64,000 nucleotides of DNA from Platerodrilus igneus (Eukaryota; Arthropoda; Insecta; Coleoptera; Lycidae): positions 2,108,001-2,172,000 of the forward strand of contig JARFIW010000139.1 of the NCBI GenBank assembly GCA_036346225.1, in the 5' to 3' direction. Every line of letters starts with the position of its first letter. Position 1 is the stretch's first letter. Made by a program: the position numbers and the translations under genes. Shown one piece after another: positions 44,586-56,924 of the stretch. The notes beneath the pieces are model-generated. The model worked only from the letters and a program-made list of their open reading frames with translations, was not told where the DNA came from and made no database searches.

Positions 44586-46795
44586 GGCGCAGTCGTAACG
44601 GATGTCAAAAGGGCACTGAAAATCCAAAATCGGAAGATTGGTGACCAAGAATTTTTATTCGAAATTTTGGCAGAACCCAAACCAAGTTGGAGGAAGAACA
44701 AGCATCGTCTAAATCCAGCAACAAACCAAGTTGGACAAGGAACAAGAATCGTCTAAGGCCAACAAAACAAACCAAGGTGGACAAGATACAGAATCGATCG
44801 AACCCACCAAAGAAACAGATGAAATTAATGTAAGTTCATTTCCATAAAAATTTTTAAACCAAATTATAATTGATATATGCTAGTATTATTTTATTGATCA
44901 TTGTTTTATGTATGAATATTTTTGAAAATAGTTCAAAGTGAATTATTTTCAAAACGAGACTGTATAACATTTTATGAAACTTGAATGTTAAAAGCAAATG
45001 AGACTTGATTATTTACAAAGAGATATTTTTTTCTTTAAAAAAGCAAATAAGAATTGAATTTAAAAAGAGATTTTCTTTTTAAAAGTAAATGAGAATTAAT
45101 ATTAAGAGATTCTTACCATAATAAATAGAACGAACTCAAAATAATCCAAAATAAACGGGCGCATATTCACTAACACCAAATAATTACCGCGATTCAACGC
45201 ACGTTTATAAACCGGTAAACTAACGCGAAATTAATTTCAAAGCTAAAGCTAATTCGAACAAGCAGTACAGAACGTTTAATTAAACCATTGACCTCTATAA
45301 TACTGAATAAATCACAAGAACATTCTGCATTAACTAAAAATACGGTAACTTAAAACCACCTAAGAAAACAAAGCTCGCATCTTTTATACACTTAGAACAT
45401 CAGAGAAGTGCAATAACTTTCAACCTTCAGTATTAAAGTATAGCTTAACAACGCAATATCATTATTAAAATCGCTTTCAGAATCCTTGCACAGTACTAAA
45501 GAAGTAACTTTCAACTTTCAGTATAATTTCAATTTGCATCATACACGGGATAATAAAATCGACGCAGTTTCTATATTAATACCTACAATCCATAAAAGCG
45601 TGTACAATTGCAATAAACTCTAAACGTTTTCAACTAATTAATCAGCATTATAAAGTGCAGTAAAACGGTCATCATAAGAATCTTTAATTAAAACGCTAAA
45701 ACGTTATCATACGCTCATAATTGTAAACCTGAAAACGCACATAACGAAGAGTTCAATTACCAACAAGCATTATAATACCAAGAGATCTAAAAATAAAACA
45801 GACATAACACTTTACATTAGCGAGTACGGAAAGTCAATTATCTAATTCCATAAACTAACACCTGTAAGTGCAATTACCTCAACAAAGTATTCAATTTCAA
45901 CCATGAAGTACAGGAGTAATCAACCTTAAGTTATAAGTAGAACACAAGACAGACGAACTGTACGTTTACGCAACTCAGTAAAACCCACGGAAAGAGTATT
46001 AATTAACAGAATTTAACCAAAACAAAGCTAAACGAGAATAAACCCATCCATTTAAGATTCCTTAAGAAGCAAAAACTCAAGACGAACTAAAAGCTGCATA
46101 AAAACAATTAATCCAAGACTACGGTAAATAAATTCAACATTATTGAATACAAATCTCGTGAATACATCACCGCATTGTGTAATTAAATATAAATAAACAA
46201 CGACTACGATTTTAAAAATAACTCGACGCAATATAAACTTAAAATTAATAAATCTAATACTACAAGTACGAAATTAATCTCAAATTTTTACCAAATTTTA
46301 TCCACCCAATCCAAACTGAAAATTAACCATTCCTAACTAAAAAATAACGCCGAAAAATAACGAAATAAACATCAACCTTTACCAAATCTTTATGTACCTA
46401 ATCTAATTGAAAAATTAACAAACCAAAACCAAAGTTAACGTTTCAAATAGCTAAATCAACATCAATTTTTACAAAACTCTAAGTTATCCAATCTAAAAAG
46501 GAAAATTTAAAAAACCAAAGCAAAAATAACGTCATAAAAAGGAAAATCATCCCCAATTTTTACAAAATTCAAAATTACTTAATCCAAAAGAAAAATTAAT
46601 ACATCCAAAGCATAATAAACGCTACAAATAACAGAACCAACCCCAATTTTTACAAAATTTGAAATTTTACAACCCAAACGGAAAATTAATAAATCCGAAG
46701 CAAAAGTAACCATACAAATAACGAAATAAAGCTTAATTCAAAAAAAAAAAAATTTTTTGAAATTTCCAAAAAATCGAAAACAACCCTTAACCAAC
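44586..46795 (+). other. 2.2-kb A-rich leader with about 88-bp repeats
   Basis: No ORF. From about 46270 to 46735 there are five degenerate units, each with AATTTTTACAAAAT, a pyrimidine-containing ATCCAA core and GAAAAATTAA...CCAAAGC. The coding strand is strikingly poor in G, and much of it looks like decayed tandem sequence. It is longer than the leaders usual in this group. Confidence 0.6.
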
Positions 46796-47977
46796 ATGAG
46801 TAACACAGACTTACGTCTCTATTTAGAGACAATTCAGACGTTCGATGGCACGCAGGCCCATCTCTCAAATTTCATTGGAGCATGTGAAATGTTCCTAAAA
46901 ACCTTTTACAAACCCGGAGATGACGCAAGAAATTCATTGCTTATACGCTTAGTAATAAGTAAACTAGCCGGAAGGGCACTAACATTAATCGCCAGTAGGG
47001 ACGACTTATCGGAATGGGACCAGTTTAAACAGCTACTAATTGCATATTTTGGAGACCAACGTAATATAAAATGCCTGGTACGAGACCTAATAAACCTTAG
47101 AATGGAACACAATCAATCCCCCTACCAATTCGGAATGAAATGCCAAGACGTGAGAAGTTTAATTTTAACAAAATTAAAAATCGAAGAACCCGATCAAAAC
47201 GTTAGACATTTAAAAACAAAAATGTACGACGAAATGGCACTAGACACATACATAAACGCTTTACCAGAACGACTATCGGATAAAATCAGATTCCAACGAC
47301 CCCAAAATTTAGAAGAAGCTATGAGCCTAGTAATAGAAGAAGAAAATGTAATGTATTACCGCAACAGACTATACAACCCCAACGCGAATAAAAGTTATTC
47401 ACCAACAAAAACTATACAAGCTACAAGACAAACAATCCCTCAACAAAAATTCACACCCTTTAACCCACAAACAAATCAACCGCGAAGTAACAACCCAAGT
47501 TTTAACAATACCAATTTTAATAATCAATATAAACATTTTTCAAGACCAACATTCAACCCAACTTTTACGAAACCCGCATTCCAACCGAGATTCAATCAAA
47601 ACCTAAACCAACAAAGACCAGTATTCAACGCAAACCCTAATAGAAATACACCAATGACTAATACTCATAACAATCCTAACAATTATTACAAACCAACACC
47701 AATGGATACCTCATCTGGTAACACCAGACAAAACACAAAAATGTTCCGACCAAACCCCCATCAGAAACGTAATTTTACATCAGAAGAATTATTTCATCAA
47801 GAAATAGAAAAATTTGACACTGACCAGAATAATGACATTGAGACACCTACGAACAATGAAACAAACCATGCAGAAACTTACGAACGTGACGAACAATACG
47901 AAACTTACGAGGAGTACGACGAAGAAAACTCGAACTCAAATTTTCAAATGGACCAATTCATAACCGACCAAACTTAA
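46796..47977 (+). CDS. gag: Gag polyprotein, intact
   Basis: The start is ATG 46796 (AACATGAG); the frame extends 13 codons upstream without an ATG. 393 residues. The N-terminal two thirds are a capsid-like helical region: IQTFDGTQAHLSNFIGACE, then LIRLVISKLAGRALTLIA, FKQLLIAYFGDQRNIKCLV and LPERLSDKIRFQRPQNLEEA. Order and spacing are those of retrotransposon Gag. The C-terminal third is low-complexity and rich in Asn, Pro, Thr and Phe (residues about 205-330), then an acidic tail (YEEYDEENS). There is no CCHC knuckle, typical for this group, in which the basic Asn-rich tail binds RNA. It is the only undamaged major ORF of the element. Confidence 0.88.
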   Translation: MSNTDLRLYLETIQTFDGTQAHLSNFIGACEMFLKTFYKPGDDARNSLLIRLVISKLAGRALTLIASRDDLSEWDQFKQLLIAYFGDQRNIKCLVRDLINLRMEHNQSPYQFGMKCQDVRSLILTKLKIEEPDQNVRHLKTKMYDEMALDTYINALPERLSDKIRFQRPQNLEEAMSLVIEEENVMYYRNRLYNPNANKSYSPTKTIQATRQTIPQQKFTPFNPQTNQPRSNNPSFNNTNFNNQYKHFSRPTFNPTFTKPAFQPRFNQNLNQQRPVFNANPNRNTPMTNTHNNPNNYYKPTPMDTSSGNTRQNTKMFRPNPHQKRNFTSEELFHQEIEKFDTDQNNDIETPTNNETNHAETYERDEQYETYEEYDEENSNSNFQMDQFITDQT

Positions 47978-47985
47978 TAAACTTA

Positions 47986-48440
47986 AATAATATAAATCAC
48001 TTAGTATTACCATACATAGAAATACCCCACGCTAAATTCAAACTATTAATCGACACCGGATCATCAAAAACATTAATTAGCCCCAGAACCGTACAAAACA
48101 TTATTTAGATTATGTAGAAAGAGAACCATTTAAAATTAAAACAGCTCATCAAACAACACTACACCAATTCGTAGCAAACTATACCCTTACCGAGAACATT
48201 TAATGTTAAAATGAAACATAAATTTTGTGTATTCGAATTTAACGACAAATATGACGGATTAATCGGAATGGACCTTCTAAGAAAATTAGAGCCAACATTG
48301 ACATTAAAATCGCTTATTAAGGACAAAATACGGAAAAATCCCAATTAAATTTCAAAACACACAAATTGAACAAAAATACACTATAGAACCCCGAACGGAA
48401 AGAAAATAAAAATCCCAGTAAAATCTAACAAAAATTTAGG
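47986..48440 (+). pseudogene. Protease region of Pol, broken
   Basis: The frame from about 47986 shows VLPYIEIPHAKFKLLIDTGS, with the D-T-G active site at about 48054-48062, then loses frame near 48105. YDGLIGMDLLRK near 48250 is the second retropepsin motif (IGMDLL). Stops and indels interrupt between them. Confidence 0.8.
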
Positions 48441-48453
48441 AATAATAAATCAT

Positions 48454-49667
48454 ATGACATTTCAACAAGGAGTAGAAACCCCAACTGCCTTAGTACAAAT
48501 AAAAGATAACTTTGCAACCACAACAATATTAAATTCAAACGACTATCCCGTAGAATTATCATTGACAGACCCAATTAACGTAGAAGAACTAAATTTTAAC
48601 GAAATGGAAATAGACGAAAATTTAGAAAACGAATACAACCCAATAGAACATGACGAAATGTTAAGAGAAAATTTAACTAACATCCGCTTTAACACCGATA
48701 TCAATCAAGAAGAAGAAAGAGCAATTAAGAACTTATGTTTTGAATACCGAGACATATTCCATTGTGAAGGAATACCATTAACATTCACCAACACAGTAAA
48801 ACATAATATCGAGTTAACAGACAATAAACCAATCTTTACAAAAGCATATAGACTACCTCATGCAAGCCAAGAAGAAGCTGACAGACAAGTAGCAGACTTA
48901 TTAGACCAAGACATAATCCAGCACTCCAATTCACCATGGAGCAGCCCCGTGTTAATAGTACCCAAGAAATTAGACGCAACCGGAAGAGAAAGTACAGAAT
49001 GGTAATAGATTATAGAAAGTTAAACGAAAAAACGGTAGATGACAAATATCCACTACCAAATATTACCGAAATTTTAGACAAATTAGGCAAATGCCAATAT
49101 TTTACAACATTAGACCTAGCATCAGGATACCATCAGGTAGAGATGGAAGAAAAAGACATATCAAAAACAGCCTTCAGCACACCTAGAGGACATTACGAAT
49201 ACAAACGAATGCCATTTGGATTAAAGAACGCACCCGCTACTTTCCAGAGAGTCATGGACAATATATTACGAGGAATACACAATGAAAAATGCCTTGTATA
49301 CCTTGACGACATCATAGTTTATTCCACATCATTGGTAGAACACATAGAAAGATTGAAAGAAGTATTCGAAAGACTTAGACAAGCACATTTTAAAGTACAA
49401 TTAGACAAAAGTGAATTTTTACAAAAAGAAGTATCATTTTTAGGACATGTAATAACACCCCAAGGAGTAATGCCAAATCCAGACAAAACAAATGCAGTTC
49501 TAAATTACCCATTGCCAAAAACAAACAAAGAAATTAAAGGATTTCTAGGACTTAGTGGTTACTACCGCAAATTCATTAAAGGTTACGCTCAGATAACCAA
49601 ACCCCTGACAAATTGTTTAAAAAAGGGAAACAAAATTGAACACACCCGGAATTTATTAAAGCCGTAG
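48454..49667 (+). pseudogene. Reverse transcriptase, one frameshift
   Basis: The frame 48454-49005 holds the linker and RT start ([33 protein letters not shown]). A small shift near 48985 leads to the frame ending at 49667 with [24 protein letters not shown] (motif A Asp), [17 protein letters not shown] (motif B), [12 protein letters not shown] (motif C, YLDD) and [17 protein letters not shown]. All catalytic residues are present. Confidence 0.9.
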
Positions 49668-50235
49668 ACAAAATTAAAACATATTAACAAATCACCCTGT
49701 ATTAGAATACCCAGACTTTACAAAACCATTTATACTGACGACAGACGCATCGAATGTAGCATTAGGCGCAGTATTGAGCCAAGGAAAAGTAGGTAGCGAT
49801 AAACCCTATCAGCTACGCATCCAGAACCCTAAATGAAACCGAACAAAATATAGCACTATAGAAAAAGAATTATTAGCCATAATTTGGGCAACAAAATATT
49901 TTAGACCTTACCTATACGGAAGAAAATTTTACATATACACCGATCATAGACCACTAGTATGGTTATGCAAACTGAAAGAACCAAATTCAAAATTACAAAG
50001 ATGGAGAATCAGACTCGAAGAGTACGATTACGAAATTATATATAAAAAGGGAATTTATAACAACAACGCAGACGCTTTAAGCCGAATCCAACTCAATGCA
50101 TTAGAAACGGAATCCATTATAGGAAACGTAGACGATACAGAAATAAGGGAAGATCCAGACGAGATCGACACAATACATTCGACACAAAACGAAGAACCAA
50201 AAAACGCGATTAAAATTTTAAACGAAGCAATCGAT
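49668..50235 (+). pseudogene. RNase H domain, frameshifted
   Basis: [16 protein letters not shown] (about 49735), EKELLAIIWATKYFRPYLYG, YTDHRPLVWL and NNADALSRI give the D, E, D and D motifs. At least one indel near 49800 and one near 49670 change frame. Confidence 0.85.
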
Positions 50236-51590
50236 ATGAAACCAAACCAATTTATAATAACAGAAGTTTTAAATAACCCCAATCCAGTAAAATATACAAA
50301 AGTAGATAACAAAAAAATATATCAAATTCAAATAACTAAAGATGACAACGAGGAACAAATAATTAAAATTTTAAAAGAATACACCCCCGAGAAAAAACGA
50401 TTTTATTTTTATTTCAACACCGAACATTTATACCAAAGATTTTCAGAATTATACATTAAACTATTCAATAACTCTGGACCTGAACTCATCAGATGTACTA
50501 GAAAACTAATAACACTAGACGACCCTGACGAAATAAACGATGTAATTAGAAATCAACACGAAGGAAAAACCAACCATCGTGGAATTAACGAAACAATAAA
50601 ACAACTTGTAAGACGTTATTATTTTAAAGACATGAAGGACTTGACCACAGATTTCATTAACCAATGCGAATTATGTGACAAAGCGAAATACGATAGGAAA
50701 CCCCCAAAGATACCCTTAATATTAACCAAAACACCCGACAAACCATTTCAAAACTACATGCCGATACTCTAGTAGTAGAAGCGCAAAACTATCTAACAAT
50801 TATAGACGCATTTCACAAAAATAGGCCAAGCAATACCAATCACATCCAAAAATAGCATTGACGTGACCCAAGGATTTTTACAATATTTCACATTTTACGG
50901 AACACCGAATCAATCACTTTAGACAATGGTAGCGAATTTAAAAACGAGACAATACAAAACACTTTAGAACTTCACAAAATAAAATTCATTTCATAACGGA
51001 AAACCACCCTGAATCAAACGGACTAATTGAACGATTACATTTAACCCTGTTAGAACAAATTCGATTATTAAGAATAAATTATAAAAGGAACATATAACCA
51101 ATTTAATGTCATACGCACTAATCGCCTATAATAACACAATTCACTCATCAACAAATTTTACACCCTTAGAATTAACCTTAGGACATTCAGATTCACGAAA
51201 TCCCTATGACATACACTACAATAAAGAAGTATATCAACAATATGCGAAAGATCACAAACAAAAACTAAAAATAACTTACGACAAGGTAAAGATAAATTAG
51301 AAAACGATAAAGAACGTATCACCACAACCGAAACAAAAATACCGACTCAAATAAATTTTCAATAGGACAAACCGTATATGAGAAAAACTTTCAGAGCAAG
51401 CGACATAAAACAGCACCCAGAAATTTAGGACCATTCAAAATTAAGAAAATATCAGATAAAAATATAGCAGTAGTAGACAACGGTAAAATAACTAAATACA
51501 TTCATTTGAAAAACCTAAGACACCCTGTAATTTCAGATGGACAATCATCACCCTTACCGTCAACCTCCACCCAGGTAGAACGGACAACCA
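50236..51590 (+). pseudogene. Integrase, frameshifted
   Basis: The open frame 50236-50772 contains the H..H..CxxC zinc domain (HEGKTNHRG, then CELC). The core follows in several frames: TIIDAFHK (first Asp), LDNGSEFKNE (second Asp), and PESNGLIERLH (Glu). The frame 51106-51300 has NNTIHSSTNFTPLELTLGH, and a C-terminal basic region with LGPFKIKKISD follows near 51430. All three catalytic residues are present but at least four indels break the reading. Confidence 0.85.
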
Positions 51591-51597
51591 AGTAATA

Positions 51598-52439
51598 ATA
51601 TAACATATAAAAACAAACCCCAGTATACTACCAATAAACTAGTCAGTATACAAAATTACAATATTTACTCAAATAATATCAACCCTTACTTTAATGTAAC
51701 AAATTTTAGCAACATTAAGAAAAACGAAATAATATTTTTAATAGTAGAAAGTAACAATTATCATTATTATCATTTATTTGCTTTTCCAACAAAGGTTACT
51801 AGCACATACCAAGTAATCATACCCAAAACCAAATTCCTATCCTAAATGAACTGAGATATGGTTATACAAACGAAAAATGTACCGAAGTAACACCAAACCA
51901 ATATTTATGTCAATCGATGACGACAACAACCATTCAAGAAGACAGCCCTTGTGAAGTACAACTATTAAAATTCTCAAATCATTACGAAAACTGTGAAACC
52001 AAACAAGTGCAAATAACTAATATGAAAATTCAAAAGTTACAGATAACAAATGGATAGCCATTTTCCCAACAGAAGTAATAGCAACCATCCACTGCAACCA
52101 AGATGAAAATAACCAAGCATTAATCGGAAGCAAACTAATTACCCTCAAAAAGATTGTTATGTGAAATTGAAAGATGAAGTAATCAGAGTTTACCAAGATC
52201 CCATAGCAACAAAGAAACTTGCAAACCTACCGGAACTACAATTCAAGATACAACAAGAAGACGAAGAAATAATTAAGAAACCTATGAAGCTAGAGCATCT
52301 AGACTTAGACGATCTCAACCACGCCGTGAAATTAGTGGAAAGTTATAAAGAACAATTAAGTGAAATCAAAACGCCAAAGTTACATTATAATAATATAAGT
52401 GTTTGGACAATTGTATTGATCATTTTAATAATTTTGTAA
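51598..52439 (+). pseudogene. env remnant with C-terminal membrane anchor
   Basis: About 840 bp in three or more frames after integrase, where errantiviruses carry env. Recognisable features are a Cys-containing ectodomain-like stretch (CTEVTPNQYLCQ near 51880) and the last open frame (52161-52439). The latter ends in a helical segment (HAVKLVESYKEQL) and a hydrophobic anchor of about 14 residues at the C-terminus (ISVWTIVLIILIIL). The length is well below the usual 1.3-1.5 kb, and I see neither a signal peptide nor a furin site, so the N-terminal surface part appears deleted. Not functional. Confidence 0.65.
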
Positions 52440-52628
52440 TCATGTATGTATTATACAAAATGTACCTTTGATATAAGAATGAAGGAAACAGTTCTAGATT
52501 TAAGGAAACAAAGAGAAAAAGGAAACAATAAGCATACCATTAGAAACAATGAATTTTAAATGAATTTAAATAATGAATTTTATGTATTTAAAATTAAGAA
52601 AACCTTAATTTTTCATTTACGGTGGAGG
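52440..52628 (+). other. 3' untranslated region and purine tract of the errantivirus-like element
   Basis: Purine-rich (AAGGAAACAAAGAGAAAAAGG at about 52502-52522 in part) and ending CGGTGGAGG just before AGTTATG. Confidence 0.6.
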
Positions 52629-53138
52629 AGTTATGTATCCCCAATTACATATATATATATTGATATATTGAATCTAATAGGAATTATTAGAAATTATTAA
52701 GTAAAAGTATAAGTTCAATGCAACATTGTAACACAAGGATAACCCAGAGAGGTTATCGACAGTTCATGTGAACGGACATGCAACTTTGCATCCGTGAGGG
52801 CAGTGATACTGCAGGTGGCAGGTCACAGGCGGTCAACATACCGCAATTACTTAGAATTAAGTGGTTACATTGTAATAAAGTGTACAATTAAAGAGAAACG
52901 CAGACATGAGATCTGCAAGTTCTCACAGCCGTGTGAGGGGCAGGTTATTATAAAAGGCCCGGGAGCTCAATGCCCGGCAGTCAGTCTCCAAACTCCATAC
53001 TTCGTTGTTTGAGCTACTCACCTGTACAATAAATAATTTTATTATTATGTACAAGTTATCCAAATTTTAACTAATAAAAATATTGTTAAAGTTTCAAAGC
53101 TTTTTAAAAAACCAGCTCCAAAGGCCCGAACTTTAACT
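52629..53138 (+). repeat. 3' LTR of the errantivirus-like element
   Basis: 510 bp, six differences from the 5' LTR by eye. It is followed by CGTG (53139-53142) and then the resumed LTR of copy B. Confidence 0.92.
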
Positions 53139-53142
53139 CGTG

Positions 53143-53911
53143 TAGTCACATATCTACGAAACTAAGTGAAATTTAAATTTGATACTGGAGAAAACCAGCT
53201 TAGCTACAGATAAACTGAATAACAAATTTGTGCTTCTATAAAACAAAACGAAATAACGTGCTTTTAGAAGGAAGCACTGAGGAAATCTTAAAGCTATTAC
53301 GAACCAAACCCCGGGCTGCTGTCCTTGGCCAGATTGGGAACTGCATCGCCGTGCGGAGTCTACAGCTAATTATTCCTGCTTTCCATGCTTTAAATACAGG
53401 TGTTGAAGCGAAGTGGGTTTCTTACATTGATTCAAAGTTGCATAAATTTTGTAGCGTCATCTTCCATGGTCTAATCTTAGTTATAAATATAATTTTCGTT
53501 GCGTAGTTTGTAAGTCGTAGTTACGCTAAACAAATTTTTAAATTAGATACTATGATAACGAATATACAATACCAACCGTTACTCAGGAAGTGTGTCACAT
53601 AATTAATGCGACCCGGAGGTCACTCGCCATTCTCTTCGAATGCATGCTGTCGCTGCTTTTACCTATCGACGAGTGCCCCTGCCGCGTTCTTGCATGGTGG
53701 GAGGGTCCCGAGGGGTTGTCAATCCTCTCACGCGCGTGCCTGTGGCTGTGGAATACACCGACCTCCGAAACAAATAGACTAACGACTCTAGATACTGTAT
53801 TAATGCAAAATTTGATTGTTACACGTATTATTACTTTGGTTTATAAAGGTGTTTTAACATTAGTTGTACCTTTAATGAAGAGATTTTTAATGCGAAAATA
53901 AAATTGTTACA
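53143..53911 (-). repeat. 3' LTR of copy B, first segment
   Basis: Matches 58226-59008. The purine tract GGAAAGGGTAG (minus, 53922-53912) precedes it. It is interrupted at CGTG (53139-53142). Confidence 0.9.
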
Positions 53912-54399
53912 CTACCCTTTCCTAAAAGAAAAAGTTTTTTCCTTTAAGGAACAACTTCAAATATAACAAATACAAAAAAAATTTTTTTTATTATAATAAT
54001 ACTAGCCTTTTCTACCTTCCTAATTAACTATGCAATTTTTATGAATTTATTCAAATGGGGGAGACAAATATTTACAAATGCGAGTGTGTTGGTAACTACG
54101 TGTACCTGACGTCCATCGGGAGACAAAATCGGGGAGTCACAATCGGTATTAATCAAAATTGGGAGGGGGTCAAATTAGAAAGTCAAACACTCCACAGGAC
54201 AAAAAAAATTTAAATTCACGATAATTCTTTAACTTGAGGTTCTTACTTCTAACAAGGCTAATATTTACTACCTGTAACCAAACATTTTACAATTTATTTC
54301 AAATTCCACAAAAAAACTTCACTTCCTGGAGCTCAATTAGCTCTCTCTAAAAAGGAATGCTTCCTCATCAAAACAGCATAACTATTCAAAGTATTATCA

Positions 54400-54690
54400 C
54401 TATAAGGTGACAATCAAAGGAAGACCCTACTAATAGGTCTAAATTTAAAACACTATTATCACAAAGTGATAATCAAAACAAAAGTGACCTAACCAAAAGG
54501 TTACTTATCAAATCCAAATACAAAATATTATCACTTTATTGCAAAGAGATAATCAAAATGAAGGTAACCTAACCATAAAGTTACTTAACAAATTCAAATA
54601 CAAAATATTATCACTTTATTGCAAAGAGATAATCAAAATGAAGGTAACCTAACCATAAGGTTACTTAACAAATTCAAATACAAAATCGAA
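54400..54690 (-). repeat. 80-bp hairpin array of copy B
   Basis: Three to four units with TTATCAC...GTGATAA-type and GGTTAGGTTAC-type inverted repeats; AATCAAAATG recurs at 54551 and 54631 (80 bp). Same location relative to the purine tract as the 75-bp array of copy A. Confidence 0.8.
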
Positions 54691-55179
54691 CCAGTTAGGG
54701 CTGTAATATCCTACACCCTACTGATTATCCTATCACTAAGTTCCAACAAACAACTGATCTCATTAGTGATGGACCAAATGGTGAGACTCACCAAGCCAAC
54801 CTTGACCTTATCAAACCAAAGAATTTCGAACGGTCAAAAAAAACAAGGGAAAGAATAAACTAATATTCTCTCTACCTAGATAAGTAGAAATCAGGACTAA
54901 CAATTAAATAGCCCACTTACTTCTACATTGTAAAGATATCTGTTAAAGACATCTTCTAAACACATCTCCGAATAACGCGCGAGCAAAACGACCAGCGTGC
55001 ACACCAAGGCACACCTCAACCTTACAAAATCTACAAAATCTACAAAATCTCTAACCACTTATTTCACTTCTCAAACAAAATACTCAAAATTAATGAACCG
55101 ACACTAAATCAAAAATCGGAACAAAACAAAGCAAACCACTACTGCATTACTTAACATCAAAGAGATGACCGGACCGGAA

Positions 55180-55955
55180 CTAATCGTCAGGATCATCATT
55201 TTCATTTGGATACGACGCTTCAACTGGTTTCAAGTCCTTTACGTGCCATTTCCTGCTCTTGTTCCATCTTCGTTCTCTAACTCATACACTAAATTGGAAT
55301 GTTTTTTCGAACTTTACTCATAATGAACTTTGGAGCTAACTTAGCGGAAAACTTATCACTAGCACTCGAGAGGACCTTATTAGCTCTCCAAACACTTTCT
55401 CCGACTTGGAATGAAATGTCTCTTCTCCTAAGATTGTAGCGTTTACTCGAACGTTGATAAGCTACATGCAAATTTTCACGGCATTCCCAAAAATATCAAA
55501 TAAAAGTTGACGATCCAAAACATAAGAAGGTCTACTACTGGAGACGACATCAACATCCTCACCAGGTTTTAAATCATCATTATAAGCTTTTCCACTTAAG
55601 GGTACCTGACGACCAAAGACTAAAAAATTTGGAGAATAGTTGGTGGACTCATGTTTTGCTGAGTTGATTGCGTATTGGATCTTTGATATCTCACTATCCA
55701 CGTATCATGTCCTTCTACGTATGAACGGATAGCTGTACCAACTGTCTTATTGATTCTTTCCACAAAATTGCATTGGGGAGCATAAACAGCATTATACCAA
55801 ATCTTTTGAATTTCGTACCTTGCACACAAAGCTTTAAAAATACGTCCAATTAATTGTGGACCATTATCACAAATAACAAACTGTGGTACACCGTAGACAA
55901 GAAATACTTTTTCCTCCAAAATTTCTCAATCAAATGTGCCGTGGCACTTCGCAAA
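55180..55955 (-). pseudogene. Integrase of copy B, frameshifted
   Basis: Three minus frames (55919-55620, 55701-55462, 55471-55289) together cover the same integrase region as 2591-3430 in copy A at high identity. ICDNG and NFVERINKT are present, so the second Asp and the Glu are kept. At least two small indels near 55690 and 55465 and a further one near 55300 break the frame. It is therefore younger by LTR identity yet more damaged in coding than copy A, as expected if mobilised in trans. Confidence 0.8.
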
Positions 55956-56119
55956 GGTTGCAAAATCGAATATTTCGAAAACCAATCACCAACAACTAAA
56001 GTCATTTACCTGCTTATGAGTCATCAATAAAAAACTAATCATGACAATAGCTAACAAAAAAAATCAGTGTTCAGGTACACTCACACCCTACTACCAATTG
56101 AACTGTCGAAACAACTATA

Positions 56120-56390
56120 AAGCTTCACAACGCCTAAATATGCTAGAGTGACAAACCCTCTACGAGTCTCACCTAGACTAACAATACCAAAATTTACATC
56201 AAATCAAAAAAAAGATGCAAAAAAAATTCTAGAGCGCCTAACTCACCTCGAGTCTCGTCTAGACTTACGCAATGCCGAGCGACCAACTCTTCCTGAGTCT
56301 CGTCTGGACTGACATACTGCTGAGCGACCAACCACGACGACAAGTTCCGCCTAGACTAAATTGCGTTGCAATGCCGATCTAAACAAAATC
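56120..56390 (-). repeat. About 55-bp GAGACTC/GGTCGCTC repeats of copy B
   Basis: Counterpart of 2240-2480 in copy A: four degenerate units with CGAGACTC and GTTGGTCGCTC on the minus strand. Confidence 0.6.
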
Positions 56391-56535
56391 TGCTAACAAA
56401 ATCAAAAACGTGCTTATGCACAAAGAGCAATTCTCAAACGACACAACGACAGCTCACTCCAATGTACCTTCAAAATAGAATCTCTAGCCTTATCATCAAA
56501 TTTCGACAAAGATGTTCTTTATTGACTCAAACAAA

Positions 56536-56682
56536 TCAAACAACAGGCTTATCAGCTTCTTTAGCTGACAGTCTTCCTAAAATTTTCCTCAAAACTGGTT
56601 TCTCACTCACTACTCCTCTAATTTTCAGTTCATACTCCAATTCTTCTTTGAGTAAACAAACAATTCGGAACGTTTCCGACAT
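56536..56682 (-). CDS. gag N-terminal ORF, 48 codons (copy B)
   Basis: ATG at 56682, giving MSETFRIVCLLKEELEYELK, to TGA at 56536-56538. It is open without the A-run shift of copy A. The stop lies at the same place in both copies, so the truncated gag start is an inherited feature of the family. In retroelements the first part of gag can overlap packaging signals; that it is kept for this reason is my inference. Confidence 0.55.
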   Translation of the reverse strand: MSETFRIVCLLKEELEYELKIRGVVSEKPVLRKILGRLSAKEADKPVV

Positions 56683-56924
56683 GATTACAAAAGCCTAATG
56701 GAATCAGACCGCTAAATTCAAATGATCTGAACCTTATAAAGATTGTCAAAACAAATTCGGGCAACTAAAGGTAAAAGTCAAAAGGTGTTTTTGGTGAAAT
56801 AATTTTTGCCAAAACAATATCAAAAAAGTTATATGGGGTCAAAATAGAACGAAAGTCAAAAATAAATTTGACCAAGTTAATCAATTGACTGTATGAGGGT
56901 TAATGTTACAACCAATCTTTTATC

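Larger units (their letters stand above)
44075..53138 (+). mobile_element. Errantivirus-like (gypsy/17.6-type) LTR element (level 3 of the nest)
   Basis: LTRs of 511 and 510 bp with AGTTA...AACT ends, the hallmark of the gypsy/17.6/297 group, flanked by CGTG on both sides. Order: long A-rich leader, gag, pol (protease, RT, RNase H, integrase), env remnant, LTR. Six differences between the LTRs by eye over 510 bp indicate a recent insertion, yet pol and env contain many small indels. It is an endogenous, defective copy. Confidence 0.92.
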
